Origin: Nematostella vectensis
Taxonomy: Eukaryota > Cnidaria > Anthozoa > Actiniaria > Edwardsiidae
Direction of reading: 5' to 3'
DNA: 64,000 nucleotides
Assembly (NCBI RefSeq): GCF_932526225.1
Contig: NC_064044.1
Span: forward strand, 7,366,801-7,430,800
A program made the position numbers and the translations under genes. Numbering within the stretch: the stretch's first letter is position 1; each line of letters opens with the position of its first letter. This document shows, in pieces, positions 34,466 to 47,100 of this stretch. The notes beneath the pieces were generated by a model, which did not search any database, was not told where the DNA came from, and worked only from the letters and a program-made list of their open reading frames with translations.

Positions 34466-35497
34466 ATGGAAAACTACACGGCACCGAACTGCACCGATAG
34501 CACACCAACTACATCTTACAATTTCTTACTACCTATTCTCTTCGCAGTAGTGGTAGCCACTGGAGTAACAGGGAACACTTTGGTAATATGTGTCGTGAGA
34601 AGAAGAAGGTCGATGCACACGACGACAAACTATCTTCTACTGAACGTTGCGTGTTGCGACATTATCACATTAATCTGGTGTCCTAGATTGTACGACTTCT
34701 TACTGGAAAACACACATCCCGCGGGAAGAAGCGGGGATTGGATCTGCAAGTTTTTCACGCACAATGCCATAATGCAAATATCGGTTTTGACCTCTATCTT
34801 CACACTTACTATTGTATCTGTTGAACGATATCACGCTTTGGTAAAGCCCATGCAAGTCGGCAGAAGACTAACGGAGGATACCGTTTGGTATGCCGTTATT
34901 GCCTCATGGACTGCAAGTTTAATCCTAACAGTTCCTAGCTTCGTGGCTATTAAGTTTGACGAGACACGAAAAGCGTGTACAGGACCTTTTGATTTTCATA
35001 CTCAGGAGAATTTGTCATACATGGTCATTATATTTACGGTTAGCGGTATTCTACCATTTCTTATATTATTCTTCTGTTACTTCCAAATCATCAGAGGACT
35101 TTACTTTACAAGAACTATTTGCTCAGAGACAACTGGCTCTAGAGGAAGCCTCAAATCAAAGAAAGCCATAACAAAACTACTTCTCAGTATTACCACTTCA
35201 TTTTACGTGTGTTATTTCTCATTTGGAGTTGCCTTACTTTACTTTAAGAGAAAACCCAAGGAGGAAATTGCGGAAAAAGGGGAGAAATACGAAACATTTC
35301 TAAAACCATTTTTATTTCTTTTGTTTTTCCATTCAGCTCTAAACCCGATTTTGTACGTGCTGCAGAGCTCGAATTTTCGTCAGGGATTTAAACAGATTTG
35401 CTGTGGGAAGAGGAACGATGTGATGCAAGTGACCGAGGCATCTACGGCAATTCCACAAAAATCACAACTTCAGATGCGTTCTAAAGCAGTTAATTAA
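34466..35497 (+). CDS. Rhodopsin-class (class A) G protein-coupled receptor, ligand unknown
   Basis: An intronless 343-aa receptor with seven hydrophobic segments at about residues 20-44, 56-76, 96-118, 140-160, 185-207, 234-256 and 278-300. Class A landmarks: two N-glycosylation sites near the start (NYT, NCT), GNTLV in TM1, LLLNVACCD in TM2, the TM3/ECL2 cysteine pair (DWICKF and RKACTG), VERY instead of DRY at the end of TM3, W in TM4, GILPF in TM5 and NPILY in TM7. TM6 has FYVCYFSF where most class A receptors have CWxP, so the toggle Trp and kink Pro are missing. A CC pair after helix 8 (FKQICCGKR) may be palmitoylated. The overall look is of a peptide/orphan-type cnidarian receptor, but I cannot name a ligand. 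The start is the first ATG of the frame. Confidence 0.9.
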   Translation: MENYTAPNCTDSTPTTSYNFLLPILFAVVVATGVTGNTLVICVVRRRRSMHTTTNYLLLNVACCDIITLIWCPRLYDFLLENTHPAGRSGDWICKFFTHNAIMQISVLTSIFTLTIVSVERYHALVKPMQVGRRLTEDTVWYAVIASWTASLILTVPSFVAIKFDETRKACTGPFDFHTQENLSYMVIIFTVSGILPFLILFFCYFQIIRGLYFTRTICSETTGSRGSLKSKKAITKLLLSITTSFYVCYFSFGVALLYFKRKPKEEIAEKGEKYETFLKPFLFLLFFHSALNPILYVLQSSNFRQGFKQICCGKRNDVMQVTEASTAIPQKSQLQMRSKAVN

Positions 35498-38134
35498 CGA
35501 TTCTTTCATACGTGATGCAGTCTGAAAACGCAAAGATTGTTATGACAGAGAAAGAAAACAGAAAAGCAAAACAAAGAAATGAAATGGAAAAGTAGGGAAA
35601 TCAGAAGACACGCAAACTGACGATGACAATGATGGCATAACTTCAATATCATAAAATATAACAGAGCTAGGAATATATAAAGAACGATTAAAATATCTTT
35701 AAATTAACCAAAGAAATATCTATCAACAATCAATAGAAAGAACATAACAAAATTTAGATAAGGAAAATAACGGCGGAAGAAACGCATTATCGTATATTAA
35801 ACAAAACTTAACATCCGTTTGCTTGCAGTCTGGACAAATAAATAAAAGCTCTTACAAACTAAACAATTTCTATTACATCCTAGAAAAGTAAGAAATACAA
35901 TCCAATAATCTACTTCGAGAAACACACCAAAGAAGAGTAATTATCCGATTAGACGCGACATCTCTCCGAGGTTCTTTAATTAGGATAATTATCAAAAATT
36001 ATCATCTTCATCAGCGCAGGTGCTTTATAAAGCCAGGTTCCCATGCGCCAAATCTGTTTATATCGGTTGCCTTCCAAAAACCTGACGCGAATCAACAGAT
36101 TTTTTTCGTGGAGCCCGATTTTTCCCTTCACAAAGAGAATCAGGGGCCCTAGAAAACAAACACTGTAAATCCGCCTTACTGCGGATTTCAATGTTCTGCG
36201 AACTCTAGCCGACGATTTCTAACAGCTTAATCGCCTTTTGGCTTTCGTTATTCAAAATCTTTGAAGCGTTTTCATTTGCCAGGACCGAAATCATTCCCAA
36301 TCACGCTACCCCACAGCAACGCGCTGACCAATAATAAAGCACCATATATAAATACGTAAGGCTAGGTTCAAACGTCGTATTATCCATGAGCCGTATGCAA
36401 TGCGAATGCGTGCAAATAAATCAAAACGATTGTTTCATATTAATTTCCATGCATTTGCATTGAATACGGCTCATGGATAATACGACGTTTGAAATTAGCT
36501 TAAACGAGTTCGAAGAATATAGAAAATTGCAGAAATTGAGTACATGATACAATTATCGAATGTTACACGTAAAAAAAAACTAAAAAAAAAATTCCTCTTT
36601 CGCTGTTAAACCAACAAGATGTAAGGCCAAACTACCTCTCTAAAAACTTCCGGAATCAACTTACCTACTTACTCTTCTAAATTGGCTCCGGAATGAGACT
36701 ATGATAATGATATAATGATAATGGTAAACCGCCTCCGGGGATCATTCGCGTTTAAGACAGCCCAAAATTATATCATCCATCAGAGAGGACAAGAGGGTAT
36801 AGCGCTAATGAAGACTTTTAGCATGTTTTGAGCATTGGCACAAGTAATAACTTTCATACAAGCCCATTTGGCATTTCAACCTCCCCTACGACGTTTCATA
36901 GACACCAACTATTCAGATAAGGCTTTCGCCGTTATTGAAACTAGAAAAAAAATAAGATGGCAATTCACATGGCGCGCGCCTAGTGAAAAAGCTCCCCTCT
37001 GTTATTTATGCTTTCTGTATCCGCTTTAGTGAATATAACACGAATATTTTTTGGCAAAATAACAAAAAGTATTGTTAGACTTGGGGTCAGCAATTCCATT
37101 TACTTATTAATTTATTTAGTTAAAGAGTGAAACGCTTACGTTCGGCGTTTTTAAAAGGAGTAAAATCTTTTAGCCCATAACATTTCGATTGGCCTTAAGG
37201 GTGAAACCGATTAAGATACCGCTTTAATCAATCATTCTATTTCAATATTTTTTAATCAAATAACATTTGCACCACAATGGTGTATGCTTAGACTTTTCCA
37301 AAGTGGCTACAAAAATTAAAATTATTTATTTCAGTAGGCATTAACCACGCAATACTTGTGATACAAACGTCGGTAAAAGCTCCAATGTTGGTGTCGGCTG
37401 GAATTGTCGGCTGGAATTGAATTGCGCTCAAGTCGGGTTTAAAAAAAAAAAAGAAATAAGGATTCCTGCGGATAAATTACAATGCACGAGTACCATCGCG
37501 AGAATCATTTACTTAAGGATGTTCTTTTTAGTGCCGACACTGAAATTTCAGTCAACTGGATATAACATGTGAATTAGCGGTTGCAATCTACCAACACATT
37601 TCTCCCTCATGAGACATTATCGCATATGCTCTCAATTTCACTAGATAATATTATCTATGTTGTGAATACTGACGTATGACCTTCTATCTATACTATTTGT
37701 TTTTCCCTCTTTTTATGTTTTTTTTTTAACTTTTAACTTTGAGTGAAAAAAGTTATAAACCTATTTATTCATAACCTGAGGCGATATTTTTACAGAAAGT
37801 ACCTCCGTTAAGCTAAGCCTTTCATAGCTGTCTTACTTCTAATTAATCAAAGCTTGATTTTCTCTTTTAATGAGAGAAGCCTTTTTTTGATGGTGACGCG
37901 TTGAGTGTGTGTCAGAATCTCTCTGAAAAGAAAGTAAAACAGTCTTTTCAACCTCCATTACAATAAACTTTTTTGCTTTGGTTTAACTTACTCAACTGAA
38001 TATAAGGGTGATGGACCCCTTTTGAAATTCATATAACATTTCATTAAGGGCAGTCTGACATAATAAGAATATACAATCTTTTAAATTCCAAAAACACATT
38101 AAGACTTAATTAATGTTCAGACCATCTAGTTTTT
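35498..38134. other. Intergenic between the GPCR and MSH6 3' end
   Basis: AT-rich, with no coding features found. It holds a foldback element (36358-36508) and presumably the 3' UTRs of the GPCR (plus) and MSH6 (minus). Confidence 0.5.
36358..36508. repeat. 150-bp foldback element
   Basis: Arms of about 50 bp, including TCAAACGTCGTATTATCCAT and GAGCCGTAT, occur inverted on the two sides of a 30-40 bp AT-rich centre. This is MITE-like; no clear target duplication was seen. Confidence 0.75.
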
Positions 38135-41100
38135 CTACAGCTTGTCTGTAGTCTTCCTAGTTATACAAAAACAAGGTCTTTATTGATCACGTAGAGCAAG
38201 AGTTTATTCTCTTTTTTTCACCCTGATACGGGTGCAGTGTGGAGGCTCATATGAACTCTGATTAAACTAAATTGCTAGTTGCGTCAAATATTGGTGTACT
38301 CCGTACCTAAACATCTTGACTTGATCCATAGTTTCTTCAAATTTCCTGGATTTCTGTACTGCTACCGTAATAATCTAAAAACAGAGCACACAAGGGTAAG
38401 TTTGTTAACTTCTTTTTTAGGGCTACCTGATCAGGATTCCCCGTAGGGCTAGACCATTAATCACCGCTATCGTATGTGTCCCTGATCAGGATTCCCCATA
38501 GGGCTAGACCATTAATCACCGCTATCGTATGTGTACCTGATCAGGAATCCACATAGGGCTAGACCATTTATCACCGCTATCATATGTGTACCTGATTAGG
38601 AATCCCTGCAGGGCTAGACCATTAATCACCGCTATCGTATGTGTACCTGACCAGGAATCCCCGTAGGGCTAGACCATTAATCACCGCTATCGTATGTGTA
38701 CCTGACCAGGAATACTCGTAGGGCTAGACCATTAATCACCGCTATCGTATGTGTACCTGACCAGGAATCCCTGCTAGCCGCGCTGCGTTGAAGCCGTAAC
38801 TCTTAGGACAGTCGCCCCTCACGAACTTGTACAGGAAGGTGATGGTCTCTTTACTGGGGTCGCCCTCCTCGTCCTCGTTCTCTACCATGCAGGCCTGTCA
38901 TCCGAAAACCACAACAAGTGAACAACAATATCCCTCCCCCTCACCATGAAGGGCTGTCATCCGAAAACCACAAGTGAACAACAATGTCCCGTGCCCCCAC
39001 CCCCTCCTAACATGTAGCCCTGTCATCAGAATACCACAACAAGTGAAAAACAATGTCCCTCCCCCCCCCCACCACTATGCAGGGTTGTCATCCGAAAACC
39101 ACAACAAGTGAACAACAATATCCCTCCCCCCCCTACATCAACACCAATACCATGAAGGGCTGTCATCCGAAAACCACAAGTGAACAACAATGTCCCTCCC
39201 CCCCCCCCCAACCCCTCCTAACATGCAGCCCTGTCATCAGAATACCACAACAAGTGAACAACAATATCCCTCCCCCCCCCACACCAACACCACTACCATG
39301 AAGGGCTGTCATCCGAAAACCACAAGTGAACAACAATGTCCCGTGCCCCCACCCCCCTCCTAACATGCAGCCCTGTCATCAGAATACCACAACATATGAA
39401 GAACAATGTCCATCGCCCCCCCCCCTCCCCCACCAACACCACTACCATGAAGGGCTGTCATCCGAAAACCACAAGTGAACAACAATGTCCCGTGCCCCCA
39501 ACCCCTCCTAACATGCAGCCCTGACATCAGAATACCACAACATATGAAGAACAATGTCCATCGCCCCCCCCCCCCTCCCCCACCAACACCACTACCATGA
39601 AGGGCTGTCATCCGAAAACCACAAGTGAACAACAATGTCCCGTGCCCCCAACCCCTCCTAACATGCAGCCCTGACATCAGAATACCACAACATATGAAGA
39701 ACAATGCCCCCCCTCCCACGCGGTCTAATATGAAGGCCTGAGTCAGATAACCACAAAACATGAAGAACAATGTCCCATGCCCCCTCCAAATATGAACGCC
39801 TGAATCAGAATACCACAACATATGAAGAATAATGTCCAGTCCCCAAACCACCACCCCTCTACCATGCTGAAATACACGAAACCAGGTAATCACAACACGT
39901 GTACAACAAATCAAGGAAAGGCAGCTTAAAATGTCCCGTCATCTCTCTAAAATACCGGGTGTCCAAGACATCCTAGGCTAAAGACTGAGGTACATAATAA
40001 GTAGGAGGGAATTTATCTACAATAAAACAGTTTATCCATTGAAAAAAACATCTACCAAGTTTGTTTGTCTAACGATGTTTCTATGAGTCAAAATTATAAG
40101 TTATAACATTTATGGGCGAGGTGTTATTACATTTATGGTTGTTATTACATTTATGTTATTTACAACAGGGAGTGGGAGTGGGGATATTTTCCCCCGGTGG
40201 TAGAGGGATATCCCCACTGCCCTAGCCGTACGTTAGGGTCGGTAGCAAATTTCACAACCATGGAGTGGTAGTGGGGATAACATTTCCCCCCCATTAGGGT
40301 GGATATTGTTGCCTTACCATATGACCTAGCCGCACATTAGGGTCAGTAGCAAATTCCTCCACCAGGGAGTGGTAGTGGGTGGAGAATAGTGTCCTGCACC
40401 GTACGTTAGCGGAGAGTTCCCTCACCACAGCACAAGCAATGGCAGTACCATCATAGGTGGCGGTGCCACGACCTGGAAAAAGACCAGGAAAAAAGGTTAA
40501 AAATACTGTGTATGAGGATGAAGCTTCGAGGTCTGTAGAAGTTTGATTAAATTTTAGCCCCCAGCTCTGTCAGCCACATTGTGATATGCTAATAAAATAC
40601 CAAAAGGGAGATTCATTGCCATCGGTAACATAATTTTGGAAAGGGAGTTTTGGGTGAAACAGCTATTAATGACGGGTGGGGGGGCGATTGGGTATATATA
40701 AAAAACTACTCACCAAGCTCATCAAGCAACACAAGGGAGTCACGTGTCGAGTGACGTAGAATGGTTGCTGTCTCGCTTAGCTCGACGAAGAAGGTACTCT
40801 CGCCTGAAGTAGACAAAGGCATGAGTAGGAAAACTAAGCTGCTATGTTTGTTTTTAAATAAAGTGTAAAGAAACAGATTTCAAATGTACTTAAAGGGGTT
40901 AGTGGTTCGTCTACTCAAACTTTGAAAATGTACAGAGTGAGACTAGCTAGACTGCAAATAATGAATCACTGAAAATTAACTTGTGACACTGATTTTGCTT
41001 CTCAAAGTCAGGGGACTAGTGTGTCAGGTCAGTTATTTTGCCGGTGGCGTAAAAACCTGGCTTCTAACAAAGGGGACCTTTAATCCCTCGTCTAAGGGTA

Positions 41101-44100
41101 AGGGTATTAAGCTGGAGGTTGTGTCTCTCAACATGGTGTCATATCTTCAGTAAATGGCGCTTTCACGCCAATTCACACTTATGTCTGTGAAATGTGTAGT
41201 TGTGAAGTCCGTATATTTTTTACCTGCCAGTATCCTGTCATGAGCTCCAAGTCTGGTAAAAACTCGGTCTACAGGCGTCAGACGGCACAACTCGGCTGGC
41301 ACATAGCATCCCTGTCAGGGGGACAAAGGGAAAAACTGGTACAAGCAACTACCCTGGGAAAGGGGGAGATTATTTCAGCCAATCAAAATATACAGAGGAA
41401 GTTGAAGCCAGTTCCATGATACAATTAAATTTCACAAACGTTTTAGCTTGAATAAGGGAGAAACACTGTAGCTATATAATTCGTATATAATATTTAAAAT
41501 TTCATTCAATTTGCGGCTTTTCGTAAAAAAAAGGAACCTTAAAAGGGCTTAGTACATTTTTTTTGGGGTTTATTCCTCCAATTTTGAAATCCTCCATTTT
41601 GTTTTTTCAAAGAAGCCAAAAATACTGCATTCCTTCACTCCCAAAGGCTGATGCATTTACCCAAAACAGAATAAACGTGATAAGCCGCTCACCAGTTGCG
41701 CCATTATAGTGATGAGTCCAACCTGCCTCATCAGGGTAGACTTTCCACCCATATTGGGGCCTGTTACCAGTACGCATGTGCTGTGAGCATTCGCCGCTGA
41801 CTCGGACTCGTCTGCCTTCTACAATAACCAGAGATAGTTTACTAGAAAATTAGACACAGGCTTCACTTACTCCATTCTCAGAGAGCCAGCACACGCTCCA
41901 CAAAAGCCAGAAAGCGCTAGATCCTTGAGCCTGCTTTTGTACTCACGTTGCCAATGCCGATGACTGTGTCATTAGGGATGAAGTCATCTCCGGTAAATGT
42001 ACGAGCGATGCAGGGATGGCGACCATCTCGGATCTCTATGAAGGGCTAGAAACAAAACAAAATCAATAGGATGAAACAAAGGCCAAGACATGAAAGAATT
42101 CAGTTTCCTGCTAGGCGACCCGGGCATACATATGCAGAAAGTCAGTGTTACCGTGTGATTTCCCTCCGGTGTCATGTCAGGCAAAATGACGTCAGGTCTA
42201 CACATTGTGCCGTCACCATGGGAACTACAAAACAAAACCAAAAACTATGAAAACCTATATAAAAGCTATTGTTGTTTTAATATATTAGAAATTGCTTACA
42301 ATGCACGAATCGTGTAGGGAGTCCGTAACAGCCGAGCCTATGTGTTGACTATCACAATGGGTACAAACCTGTATGTCATTAGGCTGAGTAACGCATCGAG
42401 GACAGAAAGACACTGAACTGCTTGATCCCACATGTCATAGCTGAAAATAAGCAGAAAATGTAAATTCAGTATTCCAAATATTGCCACCAGTCACGTAAGT
42501 CATGTAACACACTTGACATAACAAACTTTACACATGTCAAGCAACACACTTCGCGCTACACTCGTCATGTCACATCACACAAGCACGTCAAGTCACGCAA
42601 ATCACATACATATGCATTACGCATGTCACGTGTTATACCATGTCTGACACTAAATGTAATGTAAGTCACACATAAGGCCACGCACGCGTCGCGTATGACA
42701 TCCCCACCATAATATTCGTCACGCAAGTCATGCCATGCATGCAATGTAATAACGTACTGTTCGTCGAATCTGTGAAAGAGGTTTCTCATGGTGTCTTTGA
42801 GTGCTGCATCGCGACGCTCCTCTGCTTCTGTCAACTCGGCGAGTTTTTCTTCAATTTCTGTCGTCCAAAAGCGCCGAAAACCTTTCTTCTGCGACTGCAG
42901 AGTATACTCGTCAGGAGTGTTGCGGCCAAGAGCGGATTCGGGAATTTCGAGCTGGTAGCGATTCTTAGCTGAGAGGAGCATTCAGTGAGATCAACATACA
43001 CTTTATCATCAGAAAAAGTAAAAGAAAATAACAATAATTAGGCGCGTGTCCTGAGTGGGGGATACGAGGGGTCCAGGCCCCACCCTATTGGATTGTGTGT
43101 TATTAACCCTATTGGATAAATTGATTTGACTAGTGATTGAGTTACGACTTTTGTGTGTTATTAACCCTATTGGATAAATTGATTTGACAAGTGATTGAGT
43201 TACGACTTTTGTGTGTTATTAACCCTATTGGATAAATTGACTTGACTAGTGATTGAGTTACGACGTTTGTGTGTTATTAACCCTATTGGATAAATTGATT
43301 TGACTAGTGATTGAGTTACAACTTTTGTGTGTTATTAACCCTATTAAAAAATTGATTTGGCTAGTGATTGAGTTAGGACTTTTGTGTGTTATTAACCCTA
43401 TTGGATAAATTGATTTGACTAGTGATTGCGTTACGACTTTTGTGTGTTATTAACCCTATTGGATAAATAGATTTGACTAGTGATTGAGTTACGACTTTGG
43501 TGTGTTATTAACCCTATTGGATAAATGGATTTGACTAGTGATTGAGTTACGACTTTTGTGTGTTATTAACCCTATTGGATAAATTGACTTGACTAGTGAT
43601 TGAGTTACGACTTTTGTGTGTTATTAACCCTATTGGATAAATTGATTTGACTAGTGATTGAGTTACGACTTTTGTGTGTTATTAACCCTATTGGATAAAT
43701 TGACTTGACTAGTGATTGAGTTACGACTTTTGTGTGTTATTAACCCTATTGGATAAATTGATTTGACTAGTGATTGAGTTACGACTTTTGTGTGTTATTA
43801 ACCCTATTGGATAAATTGATTTGACTAGTGATTGTGTGTAATTAGATAAAAAAAAGTTTGGATCTAGATAGGTCTAGTGAACTATTTTCCGAAGCTCAGG
43901 AATGCGGCTTAGAATGTGGAAAAAAATAGTTGAAAATTGATCTTCCATCCACTCCCAGGTCAGTAAATCACTGTGAGACCCAACCCTGTATTCTTATCTG
44001 GAAACGCCTCTGGTGAACAAAACATAAAGTCATAACCAACTTACCAACTTACAACTAACAACATCAAACATTTATTGCAGCAAACAGTAACGATACAACG

Positions 44101-47100
44101 TTAGCGGTACAAGGACGACAAAAAAAAAACTACAAAGAACAACAACAAAGGAGAAACGCAACACAACACGACGGCAAAAAAGATGAGCATCATTTACCCA
44201 CATTCTACTTACCCGAGCCCCAGTAACACATTGTCTGAAACAAAGACAAAAAATATATTCAACATCTATCTAAGCCCTTTCTTGAGGTATTTTTCATTGG
44301 TCTGCTGCATAGAAGAACCTTACTTTGCACCCAAGTCGATTGCGCTGTTTGTCTAGAAATTTCATGAACCATTCCTTGCAGGAGGTGATGTCCTCTAGCG
44401 CTTGGTCGTAATCTGCCTGGACACCTGGAAGATAATCGTCATTGAGACCATTGTTATCAACACCACCATCATCATAATCATAATAATTAATAATATTGTG
44501 ATAAAAAAGCATCAAATTACAGGTGCGTGTCTAGGGAAAAACGCATGGTGGGGTCAGATTTGTAAGTCACTGACCATGGGTTAACTAGCACTATCACTAT
44601 CAAAACACTGCTACCATCACCATCACCAATATCATCGCCATCATAATCACCCCAATCATTCACAAATATCATCGTTATCATCGCCTCCTTCACGAATACC
44701 ATCAGATCATCATGGTCAACATGTTCACCATCTACACCATTATCGTTATCGCAAGCGCCATCAAGATCAAAATCACTGGTGCTGTTGTCCCCTCCCCTCA
44801 TAATCAGACAAAGATCACCATCAACACTACCACTGTTATCATTATTGCAAAGGAGACTACGGTTATTGCTACCTATTACTATTTCATTTATCACCATTGT
44901 TGATCACAATAATTGGCAATCTTCCATGAAACTGTAAAGTGAACTGTACCAGGTTTCGGGAGGATGATGCCATCTTTCTTTGCTTTTTCGTGATCAAATG
45001 CACCCTGTGAAAACATGCAGTTGTCAGGGCAAGTGATAAAGCTTAAGCGCACCAGTATTGTTATAGGTTTACACCACTGGTTTTCTGTGGGCAGTGGTAA
45101 AAAAGGCATGTGAAGCACATATTAACATCGAAAGATCAAATGTGCTTCACCTGTAACTTTACTCGTTAGTATAGATACAGACATTCACATTCACAAGAGC
45201 GAGTTGGTATGTAACCACTGTCAACGAGGAAAGTAAAGCCTTTCAAACAATATTGAGATTACATACAACTGGAGAGTCATTTTAAAGTTCTAATTCGCCT
45301 TACCCACATCTTCCCACAACTCTTTGCGAAGCGCGCGGGAAAACAAAGATAAAAAACAAGCTTGCCATCTTGCTTACATTTTTTACCCCTGGCCCCGGTC
45401 TCACGCGCACGTCGCAATGAGAAGATGGGAAGATGCGGGAAGGTGAATGTCCACAAACCTGAAAAGTTTTTAGTTCACTTTCCATGTGTGGAAAGCGACC
45501 GTTTGACGACTTGTCGCCTTGTGCATCTTGGGTAATGATCTGTTTTAACAGCTTCGACCTGAAAAACATTCATCAAGGGATCAAACACGAATGCTAAAAC
45601 AAGATTAGACAAAACAGTTACCTCTTGAAGCTGTAGGCGAAAACAAGGAAAAACAAAAAAGTTAAAGGACAGTTGATCAGTTTCCCTCATGTTATTCCGA
45701 AAATTGTGGAATTACAAAACACACACACACGCGCCCCTATAGAGGGAATTTTCTCAGAGTTCCTCGCCTAACACTACAAAACTTCCACACCCTAGATTAG
45801 GTACAGTGCTGCATGAACATAACCATCAACATTTCTACTCATGTCAACAGTAAAACGTATGAGAAATATCTTATGTTAAATGCAATCTTTAGCCCATTGA
45901 CTCCTGGCTATTTTTGAGCTGAATTTACAAAAAACAGACTGAAAACAGATACCTCCCCCCCTATTCTGAGTTTTATACAGCCTGTCAAAGTCAAACACAG
46001 CTGCACCTAGTCAGCGGTATCCAAGCTTTCCAACAGTGCTTTGTGGTCCCCACTTTTAATCCCTCGTCGTTGTGCTGAAGCCAGCACAAGTTGATGGTTG
46101 CTTGTATTTTTCATCAAAAATACAGCTATGAGCATATTAGGAGTGTCTCAGGACATCATGAAGTCTGTTGGGGCATTATTGAGTGCTTTGCATATGGATA
46201 TTTGCAAGCAAAGGTGGATTCATGATGATTTTTTCTTGTTTGGCTTTGCCTGGATGAGAAAACAATTTTCTAATGAATCACCACAGCTCTCCTAAATGCT
46301 TTCTTTTCTGAAACCAAATTGATTGCAAAATTGTTTACACTGCTATTCTGGGTCTGTATGACCTGGAATTGATTTGTTTGGCTTCGGGGTGAAAAGACTT
46401 ATAAAAAAACATCTGACTTTGGGGAGAAGAGTGTTGACTGGCCCTCCCCTCGTGAATTTTTCCCTGGATCTCCCAGAATGCTTTGCAAGCCTTCAAGGAG
46501 TGGACATTGTGTTTTGAGGCCATGAAAATGAACCTGGAGGATAAGAATAAAGGTATCTATTTGTGTCTTGAGCTGTGTTTGCTAATCTCTCTCTACAACC
46601 GACAAAAGAATCTATTAGAATCCGTGCTATTTAACAGCCTATCCGCTCTAAATTATCTCTCTAAAAATCAGCCACATCCTCAAGAAACCTCCAATAGACA
46701 CACTGTTTTACAATTTTTCGCGTTTTCATCGGAGATTGTTACGTAATCGACTGGGAGTAAAATGGTGACAATGCCGCTTTAACCTAAATACTCACTTGAA
46801 CTCAGACACATGGTCCTTGAACAGCTTGACAATGCGCACAGTACTCTTCAACCCCTCAAGTACAGAAAGGAAGTCAGCGATCTTGCGCTTACTGTAAGTC
46901 TCCTCGTTGTAAAGAATGGCTCTTCCATCAGGATGGTCTGTCGCTTTTCTCACAGACCCAAGGCTATGTATCCTTGTAGAAATGAAATTAAATATACGTT
47001 ATTTAGGAGCTGGGAGATCCATAACGCGTAATAATGTCACTAAGGTCTTGAAAATACTGACCAAGGTTAAAGGTCCATATTTTGATAGCCCCTCTTTAGA

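Noticed and set aside
39360-39914. 184-aa minus-strand frame rich in Gly, Cys and Leu
   Set aside because: It is a read-through of the acceptor-site array and its G/C runs in an MSH6 intron.
43090-43840. CRISPR-like direct repeats
   Set aside because: The 58-bp units are head-to-tail without unique spacers, and the sequence is an intron of an animal gene.
44294-44903. Several open frames in both strands with Asp/Asn or Ile/Thr runs
   Set aside because: Artefacts of ATC/GAT triplet repeats. Only 44324-44424 is coding (MSH6 exon 27). The similar frames at 50295-50561 are also artefacts.
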